Source: JAIVJG01 sp964236735
GTDB taxonomy: Bacteria > Acidobacteriota > Blastocatellia > Pyrinomonadales > Pyrinomonadaceae
Direction: 5' to 3'
DNA: 64,000 nucleotides
Assembly (NCBI GenBank): GCA_964236735.1
Contig: CAXSFM010000018.1
Coordinates: 1 to 64,000 of the forward strand
In this document: one piece after another, positions 18,674 through 30,371 of the stretch
Position numbering within the stretch: the first letter of the stretch is position 1
Layout: every line of letters starts with the position of its first letter
Made by a program: the position numbers and the translations under genes
The notes under the pieces: model-generated
Seen by the model: the letters and a program-made list of their open reading frames with translations, nothing else
The model's database searches: none
What the model was told of the DNA's origin: nothing

Positions 18674-19576
18674 TCAAAGCTCGCGCCCGGTGAGCAGTTG
18701 ATAAGCGTCGAGATAACGCGCGGTAGTCGCCAATGCCACTTCAGCAGGCAGCGACGGGGCGGGCGGTTGTTTGTCCCAATCGAGCGTTTCGAGATAGTCG
18801 CGCACGAACTGTTTGTCAAATGATGGCTGCGCGTGCCCCGGCTCGTACACGCTCGCGGGCCAGAAACGCGAAGAGTCGGGCGTGAGCGCCTCGTCAATCA
18901 AAAGTATCTGCCCGGTTTCGTGGTCGCGTCCGAACTCAAACTTGGTGTCGGCGATGATGATGCCGCGCGTGCGCGCGTAGGTTTCCGCCTCCCGGTAGAG
19001 GGCGAGCGAAGTGTCGCGAAGCATGGTCGTGTCATCCGCGCCTAGAATTTCGCGCATCGTGTCTTCGCTGATATTTTCGTCGTGACCGTGTTCGGCTTTC
19101 GTCGCGGGCGTAAAAATCGGTTGAGGCAGTTTGTCCGACTCGCGCAATCCTGCCGGTAAAAGATGGCCGCAGATTTCGCCCGTGCGTTGATAGTCTTTCC
19201 AACCCGACCCGGCGAGAAATCCACGCACGACGCATTCTACGGGAAAGACTTCCGTGCGACGCACGAGCATCGAACGCCCACGAAGCATTGGCGCGTATTT
19301 TTTAACCGCGTCAGGCATCTGCTCGACTTCGGTTGTGATGAGGTGATGCGGCGTGATGTGGCCGAGTCGCTCGAACCAGAAACGCGAGAGAGCCGTCAGC
19401 ACTTCGCCTTTGCGCGCGATTTGCGTGGGCAAAATACAGTCGAAGGCGGAGATGCGATCCGTCGCGACGATGAGCAAATGCTTGTCGTCAATTTCGTAAA
19501 CGTCGCGTACTTTGCCGCGTCTCAACAAAGACAGATCGGGCAGCGATGTTTCGGTGATGGGCTGTGCGCCTGTCAT
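18674..19576 (-). CDS. purC: Phosphoribosylaminoimidazole-succinocarboxamide synthase
   Basis: The 300-aa SAICAR synthase joins aspartate to CAIR with ATP in purine synthesis. Typical blocks are RGKVRDVYEI.D.LLIVATDRISAFD, EC VVRGFLAGSGWKDY and ADTKFEFG. The length fits the eukaryote-like or long form rather than the 237-aa E. coli form. It is the first gene of a minus-strand group with cvpA and the Fis-type regulator. Confidence 0.95.
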   Translation of the reverse strand: MTGAQPITETSLPDLSLLRRGKVRDVYEIDDKHLLIVATDRISAFDCILPTQIARKGEVLTALSRFWFERLGHITPHHLITTEVEQMPDAVKKYAPMLRGRSMLVRRTEVFPVECVVRGFLAGSGWKDYQRTGEICGHLLPAGLRESDKLPQPIFTPATKAEHGHDENISEDTMREILGADDTTMLRDTSLALYREAETYARTRGIIIADTKFEFGRDHETGQILLIDEALTPDSSRFWPASVYEPGHAQPSFDKQFVRDYLETLDWDKQPPAPSLPAEVALATTARYLDAYQLLTGREL

Positions 19577-19729
19577 ATCGGTGTGGCCTGTTTGTGTTCG
19601 GTGCGAGCTATGAAAGAGACGAGCGCCGGAGGCGAGTCGGGATTGTGCTTGCGCCTTCGGAACTTGTCAAGAGTTTGAATTGCCAAAGACCTGAAACGGC
19701 GCAATGAATGTGCGGCTTCAACTTAGTGC

Positions 19730-19759
19730 TTGAGTTTAATGCTCTTATCCTGTTATATT
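19730..19759 (+). promoter_or_regulatory. Possible sigma-70 promoter for the response regulator gene
   Basis: TTGAGT (19730-19735), an 18-base spacer and TATATT (19754-19759) lie in a locally AT-richer stretch of the divergent region between purC and the response regulator. They are about 75 bases before its ATG. Confidence 0.5.
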
Positions 19760-19835
19760 TTCTTAGGTCGCGACGCACTGTCGCCGACGCCACGTCCAAT
19801 GCGAGCGATCTGTTCGCAGTTTTCCCAGAATAAAC

Positions 19836-20615
19836 GTGATGAGCACAAAACCCGCTGCTGACAACGGCAGAGCGAAAAGTCCTGAAGCAGAGCACGCGGA
19901 TGAGGCTGACCGTAAACTGAATCTTCTCGTCATTGAAGACGACGAGAAAATTCAGGAGACGATCACCGAGTATTTCTCGCGCACGGGCTACAACGTGCGA
20001 ACTGCTGATGACGGATTGGCGGGCGTGCAGGCGGCTCTGAACGATCACCCGGACGCTATCGTGCTCGATTTGATGCTGCCGAAGATGGACGGACTCGCGG
20101 TCTGCCGCGAGTTGAGGGAGAAGGCTCCATACATTCCGATCCTCATGTTGACGGCGAAGGACGACGTGGTTGACAGAGTACTCGGTCTGGAGATGGGCGC
20201 GGACGATTACATCACCAAGCCCTTTTCTTTGCGTGAATTGGAAGCGCGCATCAAAAGCGTTTTGCGCCGGGCACGCGCTGCGACGCACACCGGCGGCGCG
20301 GGCGAGGATGCGCCGATCACTCGTGGCCGGCTACGGATTGACCCGTCGAAACGCGAAGTCACCATCGGCGACAGGCTGGTGGAATTAACGCCGAAGGAGT
20401 TCGAGTTGCTGCGCCTGTTCGCCACCAATCCCGGTCGCGTCTTTCCGCGAAAATATCTCCTGGAGAAAATCTGGGACTATTCTTACGAAGGCTACGACCG
20501 CACCATTGACTCGCACATCAATCGCCTGCGTGCGAAGATCGAAGAGAATCCTGAAAATCCGCAGATGGTTTTGACCGTCTGGGGCATCGGCTACAAATTC
20601 AGCGACGAACGCTAA
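19836..20615 (+). CDS. OmpR/PhoB-family response regulator (orphan)
   Basis: The 259-aa product has an N-terminal extension of about 30 hydrophilic residues. A receiver domain follows, with the acidic pair EDD, phospho-acceptor Asp78 in VLDLMLPKMDG and conserved Lys in MLTAKDD. A winged-helix DNA-binding domain completes it (LTPKEFELLRLFATNPGRVFPR.YLL...YDRTIDSHI..LR.KIE). No histidine kinase gene is adjacent. The next two genes encode large membrane-anchored HEAT proteins, which are candidate targets or partners by position only. Confidence 0.93.
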   Translation: MMSTKPAADNGRAKSPEAEHADEADRKLNLLVIEDDEKIQETITEYFSRTGYNVRTADDGLAGVQAALNDHPDAIVLDLMLPKMDGLAVCRELREKAPYIPILMLTAKDDVVDRVLGLEMGADDYITKPFSLRELEARIKSVLRRARAATHTGGAGEDAPITRGRLRIDPSKREVTIGDRLVELTPKEFELLRLFATNPGRVFPRKYLLEKIWDYSYEGYDRTIDSHINRLRAKIEENPENPQMVLTVWGIGYKFSDER

Positions 20616-20757
20616 ACGTCGCCTCCTGCTCTCACTTACAACCTTCGAGCAAAGGGCATCAAAGGCCCGCCGCTCCCAACCACGCCGCCAGGGCGAACTC
20701 CAAACCATCCGCGCATTCCCGCCTGACAGGGCTTGACGCCCGTGTGAGAAAAAAAAC

Positions 20758-23256
20758 ATGAATCAAGAGAAGTCACAACTGCTCAAAGCTGTCTCGACAA
20801 CGCGAGTCTTCCTGAACGTCAACTCATCGAGGTGTATCCGTCTCGGACTGATGGCGGCGCTCGGCGCGTCGTTTATGTTCGGCCCGCGAAACGTGCAACA
20901 CGCGCAGCAACAGCAACGCTTCAAAGAACCGACGGTGAAAGTGACGGGCATCGCCGCGAGCGGCGGCAACGTTTCAATCTCCGCCGACGGCTCGCTCAAT
21001 CGCGCGCAGACGTGGCAGGACAAAGAAGGCTTCCACATCGTCCTCGTCAACGGCGAGGCGGGGCTAGCGGCCAACACGCCGCACGGCGTCAAGGTGCGGC
21101 ACATCGGCAACTCGCTCGAACTCGTCGTGCCTGTCAGCGCGGGCGCGAGCGTGTCTGTGCAACCGCATGGCAATCGCCTTGACCTTGAGGTCGGCGGCGG
21201 CAGCGTCACGCTCGCGCCCGTCGAAGAACGAAAGCCGCAGGGCAAAACGGCAAACGACAATCCCGTCGCACAGCCGTCGCATGATGCGAGAGAGCGTGCG
21301 CCGCGCGTTGTGCAGCCCGGCGACTATGTGGCGACTTGGGGCGGGACGAAGCGACAGAATTCAAGCGCGCTTCTCAACGGTGAATCCGCAGCATCGGTGA
21401 AGAAAGAAACTCCGCCTTCTTCGACAAACGCGGCTGCCGAAGTTGTCGCACCGAATAACTTGCCGCTCGTCAATGTGGCGCCTGCTCCGGCGGCGGGCGC
21501 GGTCAATAATCCGCTGATGGCTGACGCAAACATCAACGTCAAGGTTGACCACGCGGCAAATCCTCCCGCCAACGCTGCGAGCGTCAGTGTCGAGTCGAAT
21601 GGCGAGGCGAATACTTCCTACTTCTCCATGACGGCGTTGCTGGCCGCGCTGGGCACGGGCTTGTCGGGCGCGACTTATCTTGTCCTTCGTCGCCGTCGTC
21701 GCAGACTTGTTGATTTCGATGACAAGACGGAGAAGCGCAGCCGCCGTGCGAGTTCAACGAGTCTGAGTCTTGAAGCGGAGGCCGAGCAAAAGCCTTTCGA
21801 GTTGTTCAGGGGCGATCGGCGACAGCAGGGCATCAGCGTGCCCTTCGAGCGTCGGCGCACAGGGGGCGGCGCGGAGGATGAGGCTTTGAGACATCTCGCG
21901 AGTTTCAGCGTCACAACCTTGACGGAGAACGGACAGCAGGCGAGTCAGAAGTCCAACGTCAAGGTTGGAAGCATGGCGACGCCCGCCGTCGAGTTCGGCG
22001 CGTACAAAATTGATCAGGAAATCATGCGGCTCGTGATGGGCGATTCGCACAACGTGGAGATTCTCGCTTCGCGCGTCCCGGACGACCGCCGCGCCATCGA
22101 GACTTCATTGATGAAGGCTCTGCGCGCGCCGGAATTGGATGAAGACGGTCGCCGCCGCGCGCGGATGGCGCTCGAAGATTACGGCCTCGTGGCGCGTCAG
22201 TGCGCGACGCTGCTGCTCGGCACGGATACTTATGACAGAGTCTCTGCGGCGCGCTCGCTCGGCGAGTTACGGTCGGCGCAGGCGCTCCCGTTCCTCACTG
22301 AAGCGCTCTACGACGGCGACGCTGTCGTCCGCACCGAAGCCGTGCAGAGTCTGGGCGCGCTCGGTCTGCCGTCGGCCATCGGAGCCTTGCTCGACATGGC
22401 GCGGCGTCACCCGGACGTTCCCTCTTCCATCCTCGGCCCCGCGCTCACCGCCTGTTCGGTCGAGTCTCTGGAGACGAACCGGGGCATGTCTGTCGCGGGC
22501 GGCGCATTGATGAACGAAGATTTCTCCGGCGAGATTAAATCGCTCGAACCCATCGAGACGGTCGAGCCTCTGCCTGAATGGCTTGAGGATGAATCGCTGC
22601 GCGCCGCTCTGAACACGATAGACAGCGAGGATGTGGAAACGCGCGTCGCTGCGGCACAGATGCTCGCGCAATTTCAGGTGCGTTGCGCCGTCGAGGCGTT
22701 GACTTCAACCGCCATGCGCGACGCAGACCCGGCAGTGCGCGCGGCGGCGGTGACGAGCCTCGGCACGATTGACCACGAGTCGGTCTTCGCGCCCGTGTTA
22801 ATCGGGATGGGCGACGACGCCCGCGAAGTTCGTGCGGCGGCGGCACGTGCTCTCTCGCGCCTGAGCTTCGAGCGCGCCGACGCATATGTGCGCGTCATCG
22901 AATCGGCGGATCGCGAGATGCTGCGCGAAGTGGCGCAAGCGTGTGTCAAGGCGGGTGTCGCGGCGCAGGCAGTCAGTCGCCTGTCGAGCGAAGACCGGCG
23001 GCAGGCATACGAGTCTTACGCCGTGCTCTCTCTCTTGCTGAAGGGGGGCGAGGCGGCGGCGGTTCTCGACGCGGTGGAAAATCATCACGACTTGAACGTC
23101 CGAATGGTCGCCGCGCGTCTGTGCGGCTCGCTGCCGGAGCCGGAAATGATCGAACAGCTTAAGCGCATCGCGGCGCGCACCAACGTCCCGGAAAAAGTTC
23201 GCGCCGTCATCCTCGACACCATCAAGGTGGCCGAACTTCAGGCGGTCGAAGCATAA
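20758..23256 (+). CDS. Membrane-anchored HEAT-repeat protein with N-terminal AMIN-like domain (paralog 1)
   Basis: The 832-aa product has an N-terminal hydrophobic segment (about residues 24-41). A beta-rich region of roughly residues 55-145 (GFHIVLVNGEAG...SLELVVPV...NRLDLEVGGG) resembles AMIN domains. A low-complexity linker follows, then a membrane helix near 287-311 ending in RRRRRR. The rest holds HEAT-type helical repeats (ARSLGELRSAQALPFLTEAL, AVVRTEAVQSLGALG). AMIN domains bind peptidoglycan or secretins in other proteins; HEAT repeats bind proteins. It would link envelope and cytoplasm. It is clearly paralogous to the next gene over the last 150 residues. Function unknown. Confidence 0.75.
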   Translation: MNQEKSQLLKAVSTTRVFLNVNSSRCIRLGLMAALGASFMFGPRNVQHAQQQQRFKEPTVKVTGIAASGGNVSISADGSLNRAQTWQDKEGFHIVLVNGEAGLAANTPHGVKVRHIGNSLELVVPVSAGASVSVQPHGNRLDLEVGGGSVTLAPVEERKPQGKTANDNPVAQPSHDARERAPRVVQPGDYVATWGGTKRQNSSALLNGESAASVKKETPPSSTNAAAEVVAPNNLPLVNVAPAPAAGAVNNPLMADANINVKVDHAANPPANAASVSVESNGEANTSYFSMTALLAALGTGLSGATYLVLRRRRRRLVDFDDKTEKRSRRASSTSLSLEAEAEQKPFELFRGDRRQQGISVPFERRRTGGGAEDEALRHLASFSVTTLTENGQQASQKSNVKVGSMATPAVEFGAYKIDQEIMRLVMGDSHNVEILASRVPDDRRAIETSLMKALRAPELDEDGRRRARMALEDYGLVARQCATLLLGTDTYDRVSAARSLGELRSAQALPFLTEALYDGDAVVRTEAVQSLGALGLPSAIGALLDMARRHPDVPSSILGPALTACSVESLETNRGMSVAGGALMNEDFSGEIKSLEPIETVEPLPEWLEDESLRAALNTIDSEDVETRVAAAQMLAQFQVRCAVEALTSTAMRDADPAVRAAAVTSLGTIDHESVFAPVLIGMGDDAREVRAAAARALSRLSFERADAYVRVIESADREMLREVAQACVKAGVAAQAVSRLSSEDRRQAYESYAVLSLLLKGGEAAAVLDAVENHHDLNVRMVAARLCGSLPEPEMIEQLKRIAARTNVPEKVRAVILDTIKVAELQAVEA

Positions 23257-23261
23257 GAGGG

Positions 23262-23345
23262 AAGGCAAAAGGAAAAAACGGAACGGGAGTTGGCTGCGGC
23301 AGAGTCCGGTCAAATATCTGACCCTCAACATTTTCCTTTTGCCTT
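23262..23345 (+). repeat. Heptamer-type inverted repeat, AAGGCAA/AAGGAAA
   Basis: Bases 23262-23276 and 23331-23345 are perfectly complementary over 15 bp. The word is the same family as at 45425-45520 (AAAAGGC). The purine-rich arm is upstream. The spacer is 54 bases. Unlike most loci, 85 bases separate it from the next ATG. Confidence 0.8.
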
Positions 23346-23430
23346 GAATGACACCCTATTGCATAATACGGCGGCATCTTCGGAACACTGTTTCGAGTCA
23401 CACCTGTCACACTAAAACTTGGCGATTCCA

Positions 23431-26400
23431 ATGCCCCAAACACGAAACTCATTTTTAAGACACGACGCGCAACGAAAGCGCGCACTCAAAGTATGCGCGG
23501 CTCTGTTACCGTTCATCCTCGCAGGCTTGCTCGGCGCACCCATGCTCGCACGGCAACGCGGCACGAAACGCGGCGCGCAGGCCACTACCGTGCAGACGCC
23601 CGCCACCGCGACGAACGCCAACACATCCGCCGCGACGCGGCAGGATCAGCCCAAGCGCGTCTTCATCGGACGCGGCAGCGATTCGGCGCAAGGCTCGCGC
23701 CAGACGATCAAGTCCGACAATCCGCTCAACGATTATTCCGCGTATCGAAGCGGCGACCGTTTTTACGTGGTGCTGCCGAAGTCCGCCGCCGACGCGCTGC
23801 CGAAAGGCGGGAGCGGTCGCGGTTATTCCGACATGCAGGTGCAGCGTCGCGGCAACGATGTCGTCCTGTCGTACAAAGTGCAGCCCGGCTCGAAGCCGCG
23901 CGTCGAGCAGAAATTCAACCGCCTCGATGTCGTCTTCGACACCGACGGCGCGGCGACTGCGGCGACTGCTAACAACAACGCGCGCCCGAATCCGACTCCG
24001 CAGACGCCCGCGACGAACGCCACCACGAATCCTGTTAACAACACACAGACCGCGACGCCAAACGCGCAACAGTCGTCAACGCAAACGCCGAATCCCAACA
24101 ACCGGCAACAGACAGGCTCGGAGCGGACATTAGGCGTCACACCTCTATCGTCCAACACCGAAAACGGCGTGTCTAATTCGCAAGCCGATGTCAGCGTTAA
24201 GCCGGAGTTGCCGACTTCGCTCCCGCCTGTCGTTTCAGCGAATACTGCGGAAACGCCTGCGGCGACTTCGACGCCGGAAGTCGCGCCACAAATCGCGGAG
24301 AACAAGCCGCCCACCGCAATTGCGCCGATCACGACTGCACCGGCTCCTGCGGCCACGACGAACACATCTTTCGGCGCGCTCGTGCTTCGCAACTGGCCGG
24401 TCGCCTTGATTCTCGCTCTGATGATTGTCGGTCTCGGACTCTTCTTCGTTTCTCGCAAAAGCGGCGCGGAGGAAGCGCCGGAGGCCGCAGCGCAAACGGG
24501 CGCGCTCCATTCCACGCTTGATGAGCCGCAGGCATCCGAACTCGCCTCTGCATCCACCAAACTCGACTCTCTCGCCGCGACGCCATCTTCCGCCGCCGCC
24601 GAAGCAGCAGCGCTTGCCGCTTCCACGCGCGTCGGAAAGAGAAAGGGTGAAACTTCAAAGTCAAAAGAAAAGAAGAAGGTTGAAGAAAAGAAGAAGGTTG
24701 AAAACAACACTTCGCTTGCGGAAGCGCAGCCTTCAGCTGTCGCCGCAACCGAAGCCGTCGTCGCGTCGGAGCCTGTCGTTGAGACAGCAGCGCAACCTGT
24801 CGTCGTCGCGGAGCCGACCGCGAGCGGCGTGGCCGCATCGTCAATTGGAGGAGAGCAACCGACAGTTAAGACCGTCGAGCCTGTCGCGCACGTCAAAGAG
24901 TTAGCGATTGACGCGCTTCCCGTCGTCGCAGCCGTCGCGGCAACGACTGTCGAATCTTCCACAGACATCGCGCCCGCCACGACGCCGGACGCCGAGCGCG
25001 TCGCCGCTGAAACGAAGCGACTGCTTGACGGCGAGCCTTACGACAAACGAGTCATCGCCTCCGCCGACATGATGAGCAGGCAGTTGATCACCGCCGAACT
25101 GCTCTCCGCACTCTCTGGCCGCAATCCCGAACGGCGCGAGCGCGCGCGCAAGGCTTTCTCGGAGCACGGATTTTTCAACGAGGCGGCGCACGATCTGCAT
25201 TTCGCCTCCGCGCCCGCCGAGCGTTCGTCTGCCGCACGCGCCCTCGCGCTGGTCGGAGACTGGGCGGCCACTTCGCATCTCGTCGCCGCGCTCGAAGACC
25301 CGGTTCTGGAAGTCCGCCGCGCTTCGGTCGAATCGCTCGCCACGCTGCGTGATCCGAAAGCCGTCGCGCCGCTCGAAGCATTGATCGCGCGCGAGCAACA
25401 GGCAAAGGATAAGGTCAATCGTAAACTCGTGCAGCACGCTATCGAGTCGTGCCGCGAGAGCGCAGAAGCAGCGATAGTTAACGCCATCGAGCCGGTCGTA
25501 TCCGAACCGGAGTTATTGTCAGAGCCGGAACTATCGAAAGGTATTTCTCCCGTCGTAGAGTCTTTGCCCGTTGCGTCGGAGCCTGCCAGCGCGTCGCCGG
25601 AATTCGCCGCGCTCGATGAACTTCCTGTCGCTGCTGGTGGAGAATTGAAGCACGTCGCTCTGGAAGAGGTTTCACCGCAAGAGGCCGTCTCACCGGCATT
25701 GGCCGCAGAGACTGCCATCGAAGTTGTCGAGGCGCGCGAAACATCTCCACACACGAGCGTTGAGATTTTACCGGCGACTGAGACAGCGTTTGAATCACGC
25801 ACGGCCACGCACATCGAAGAGGCCGACGTTGAAACGCCAACGCTTGAAACCTCTTCAGGCTTTGTCGAACATTTTGAAGTTCAACAGCCGGGCACGATTG
25901 ATCTCTACGAAGCGCCGCCCGTCGAATTTGAAACGAATGCGACGCCGCACGTCTCACCTTCTTCAACCATGCAGGAGGCTGCCGCGCACGTTGACAGTGT
26001 GCCGGTGAATGATTGGGTCGAGCTTGATATTAGCGATGTGCAAGTCGCCTCGCCGGTGACGAACGCCATCGAAACCTTCGCTCCTGAAGCAGAACCGTTG
26101 CAGCTTGAAATTCCGACGCCTCTTCCGGCGACGCCTGTGGCACAGGCCACGAACGAGACGGAGCTGTGGATGGACTCGTCCGTCGCCACAGATGTCGCAG
26201 AAAAAGCCGTCGCCAGTACGCGGCGCGAAGAAAGCGCACCGCAACAGCAGCAGGCCACGTTGCTCGCCGATGAGACACAGGCGCAGAGCGCGGAGCGGAG
26301 CATCGAGCCTTTTAACGAGCTATCCACCGTCCCGAAAGCGATTCAGGTGCGACTGACGAGCGATGAGCCTTCATCACGCGCCGGAGCCGTGACGGAGCTT

Positions 26401-26907
26401 TCGCATCTCGATTCGGGCGACGCTTTCTATCGCATCTGCTCCGCCTTCGACGACGAAGCGAAGGAAGTCAGAAACGCCGCCGCACGCGCGCTCTACGAAC
26501 TCAAGAGCGACCGCGCGGACTCTTTCACGCGCGCGCTGCGCGAAGCTTCACCCGAACGACGCCGCAACATCGGCTCAGGCATCGCCGCTTCCGGCCTCGC
26601 CAGCGAAGCGCTCGGACAGTTGACCGGCGAAAGCCGCGACAAAACTTACGAAGCCTTCTCGCTCCTCTTTTTGATGGCGAAGGCCGGCGAAGTGCAGCCG
26701 CTCGTGCGCGCCATCGAAGGCCATCCAGACACGGAGGTGCGTCTCGCCGTCGTCAAACTGCTCGCGCTCTCCGGCCAGAAAGACATCCTACCCGCCTTCC
26801 GCCGTCTCGCCGTGCGCGGCAGTCTGCCGACCGAAGTCCGTTCGGCGGTGATGGAGGCCATCTACCAGATCAGCAGTAGCAATCAGCCCGCCGCGCAAGA
26901 GCATTGA
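23431..26907 (+). CDS. Large membrane-anchored HEAT-repeat protein (paralog 2)
   Basis: The 1158-aa product repeats the plan of the previous gene at larger scale. It has an N-terminal hydrophobic segment ending APMLARQRG, and a beta-rich domain (about residues 70-170, FYVVLPKSA...NRLDVVFD). A Thr/Asn/Pro-rich linker follows, then a membrane helix near 318-342 (NWPVALILALMIVGLGLFF). Long Ala/Glu/Val/Pro-rich regions contain one HEAT block at about 527-680 and another at about 963-1150. The last block aligns with the C-terminus of paralog 1. ATG 23431 is chosen over an in-frame TTG at 23419; neither has a good ribosome site. Confidence 0.75.
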   Translation: MPQTRNSFLRHDAQRKRALKVCAALLPFILAGLLGAPMLARQRGTKRGAQATTVQTPATATNANTSAATRQDQPKRVFIGRGSDSAQGSRQTIKSDNPLNDYSAYRSGDRFYVVLPKSAADALPKGGSGRGYSDMQVQRRGNDVVLSYKVQPGSKPRVEQKFNRLDVVFDTDGAATAATANNNARPNPTPQTPATNATTNPVNNTQTATPNAQQSSTQTPNPNNRQQTGSERTLGVTPLSSNTENGVSNSQADVSVKPELPTSLPPVVSANTAETPAATSTPEVAPQIAENKPPTAIAPITTAPAPAATTNTSFGALVLRNWPVALILALMIVGLGLFFVSRKSGAEEAPEAAAQTGALHSTLDEPQASELASASTKLDSLAATPSSAAAEAAALAASTRVGKRKGETSKSKEKKKVEEKKKVENNTSLAEAQPSAVAATEAVVASEPVVETAAQPVVVAEPTASGVAASSIGGEQPTVKTVEPVAHVKELAIDALPVVAAVAATTVESSTDIAPATTPDAERVAAETKRLLDGEPYDKRVIASADMMSRQLITAELLSALSGRNPERRERARKAFSEHGFFNEAAHDLHFASAPAERSSAARALALVGDWAATSHLVAALEDPVLEVRRASVESLATLRDPKAVAPLEALIAREQQAKDKVNRKLVQHAIESCRESAEAAIVNAIEPVVSEPELLSEPELSKGISPVVESLPVASEPASASPEFAALDELPVAAGGELKHVALEEVSPQEAVSPALAAETAIEVVEARETSPHTSVEILPATETAFESRTATHIEEADVETPTLETSSGFVEHFEVQQPGTIDLYEAPPVEFETNATPHVSPSSTMQEAAAHVDSVPVNDWVELDISDVQVASPVTNAIETFAPEAEPLQLEIPTPLPATPVAQATNETELWMDSSVATDVAEKAVASTRREESAPQQQQATLLADETQAQSAERSIEPFNELSTVPKAIQVRLTSDEPSSRAGAVTELSHLDSGDAFYRICSAFDDEAKEVRNAAARALYELKSDRADSFTRALREASPERRRNIGSGIAASGLASEALGQLTGESRDKTYEAFSLLFLMAKAGEVQPLVRAIEGHPDTEVRLAVVKLLALSGQKDILPAFRRLAVRGSLPTEVRSAVMEAIYQISSSNQPAAQEH

Positions 26908-26915
26908 CAGAAGCG

Positions 26916-26989
26916 GTGACGTGTGACAAGTGGCGTGTGACAAGTTAAAATTACTCTTCAACTTGTCACACGCCACTTTTAACTTGTCA
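26916..26989 (+). repeat. Heptamer inverted repeat, GTGACAA/GTGGCGT type
   Basis: Perfect 17-bp arms at 26929-26945 and 26961-26977 lie inside longer runs of 7-bp units (GTGACGT, GTGACAA, GTGGCGT, GTGACAA). The repeat occupies the gap between the HEAT protein and uvrB. The start of uvrB lies 16 bases after its end, without a recognisable ribosome site. Confidence 0.9.
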
Positions 26990-27005
26990 TAGCTTTTGTC
27001 CGCTT

Positions 27006-28994
<1,989 letters not shown>

Positions 28995-28996
28995 AA

Positions 28997-29143
28997 ATTT
29001 ACACGGATGGGACAGGATAGGAAAAGCAATGATGAATGATGAATGATGAATGAAGACCAGAACTCCGCCTGATATTCATCACTCAGCATTCCGCATTCAT
29101 CATTTCTTCCGACATCCTGTTCATCCTGTCCATCCGTGTAAAT
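28997..29143 (+). repeat. Nested inverted repeat: outer 9-bp units, inner 7-bp GATGAAT units
   Basis: The outer arms 28997-29018 and 29123-29143 pair with one bulged G. The right side is built of 9-bp units (CATCCTGTT, CATCCTGTC, CATCCGTGT). Inside, 29031-29054 is GATGAAT repeated three times, and 29075-29105 is the complementary ATTCATC type. The right end is 38 bases before the aroC ATG. Confidence 0.88.
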
Positions 29144-29181
29144 ATTCTTTCAGTCTTTAATCTATCGCCGCACGAATTCTT

Positions 29182-30351
29182 ATGTTTCGTTTCACCACCG
29201 CCGGAGAATCACATGGTCGCGCGCTCATCGCGATAGTCGAAGGCGTGCCCGCCGGTTTGACGATTGACGGCGAGGCGATTAACCGCGAGTTGGAACGGCG
29301 GCAGTGGGGCTACGGGCGCGGCGGGCGAATGAAGATCGAGCGCGACCGCGCGGAGATTTTGAGCGGCGTGCGCCACGGCAAAAGTTTAGGCTCGCCCGTC
29401 GCGCTGTTGATTGAAAATAAGGACTGGGCGAATTGGATGGAAGTGATGTCGGTCGAGTCGCTCGATGCGCCGCCGGAAAAGTCGCGACGTGTCAGTCGCC
29501 CGCGTCCCGGACACGCAGACCTCGCGGGCGGGCAGAAGTACGGCGCGCGTGATTTGCGCGACATTTTAGAGCGCGCATCGGCACGCGAGACGGCGGCGCG
29601 TGTCGCGTGCGGCGCGCTGGCAAAACAACTGCTCGCCGCGTTCAATGTTGAGATACGCAGCCATGTCGTCCAACTCGGCGGAGTGCCGGACGCGCCGCTT
29701 GAAGTCGAGTGGGAAAAAATCCGCGACATCCCCGAAGACGCGCCGTTGCGTTGCGCCGACGCAGAGACGCAGGCGCGCATGGTTACACTGGTTGATGAAA
29801 AGAAGCGCGAGGGCGACACGCTCGGCGGCGTCTTCGAGGTCGTCGCGCGCGGACTCGTCGCGGGTCTCGGCTCGCATACTTCGTGGGAAGATAAGCTCGA
29901 TGGGCAACTGGCGCGCTCTGTGATGTCCATCCCGGCGGTCAAGGCCGTCTCTCTCGGGGCGGGTGTCGAAGCGGCGAGTCTGCCCGGCTCGCGCGTCCAC
30001 GACGAAATCGCTTATGACGAAGCGTCGCGCAAATTTTCGCGTCCGAGCAATCGCGCGGGCGGGCTGGAAGGCGGCATCACGAATGGCGAAGAATTGCGCG
30101 TGCGCGGCTTTCTCAAGCCCATCTCGACCTTGCGTCGTCCTCTGCGCTCCGTTGATATTGATACCAAACAGGAAGAGGCGGCGGCCTTCGAGCGTTCGGA
30201 CGTGACGGCAGTGCCGGCGGCGGGCGTCATCGGAGAGGCGATGGTCGCGCTCACGCTCGCGCGAGCGATGCGCGAGAAGTTCGGCGGTGATAGTATCGCG
30301 GAGATGCGGCGCAACTTCGACGGCTATCTCGAACAGTTGCGCGCTTACTGA
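29182..30351 (+). CDS. aroC: Chorismate synthase
   Basis: The 389-aa enzyme performs the last shikimate-pathway step, EPSP to chorismate, using reduced FMN. Conserved blocks include FTTAGESHG at the N-terminus, RPGHADLAGG.KY in the middle, RASARETAARVA, and the C-terminal RSDVTAVPAAGVIGEAM. Length is as expected for the bacterial form. The 38 bases before the ATG show no clear Shine-Dalgarno. Confidence 0.97.
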   Translation: MFRFTTAGESHGRALIAIVEGVPAGLTIDGEAINRELERRQWGYGRGGRMKIERDRAEILSGVRHGKSLGSPVALLIENKDWANWMEVMSVESLDAPPEKSRRVSRPRPGHADLAGGQKYGARDLRDILERASARETAARVACGALAKQLLAAFNVEIRSHVVQLGGVPDAPLEVEWEKIRDIPEDAPLRCADAETQARMVTLVDEKKREGDTLGGVFEVVARGLVAGLGSHTSWEDKLDGQLARSVMSIPAVKAVSLGAGVEAASLPGSRVHDEIAYDEASRKFSRPSNRAGGLEGGITNGEELRVRGFLKPISTLRRPLRSVDIDTKQEEAAAFERSDVTAVPAAGVIGEAMVALTLARAMREKFGGDSIAEMRRNFDGYLEQLRAY

Positions 30352-30371
30352 GAGAACTTCACGCAGAGAGC

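Noticed and set aside
19608..20288. Minus-strand frame of 226 codons upstream of purC
   Set aside because: It overlaps the response regulator gene and a promoter-like region and resembles no family.
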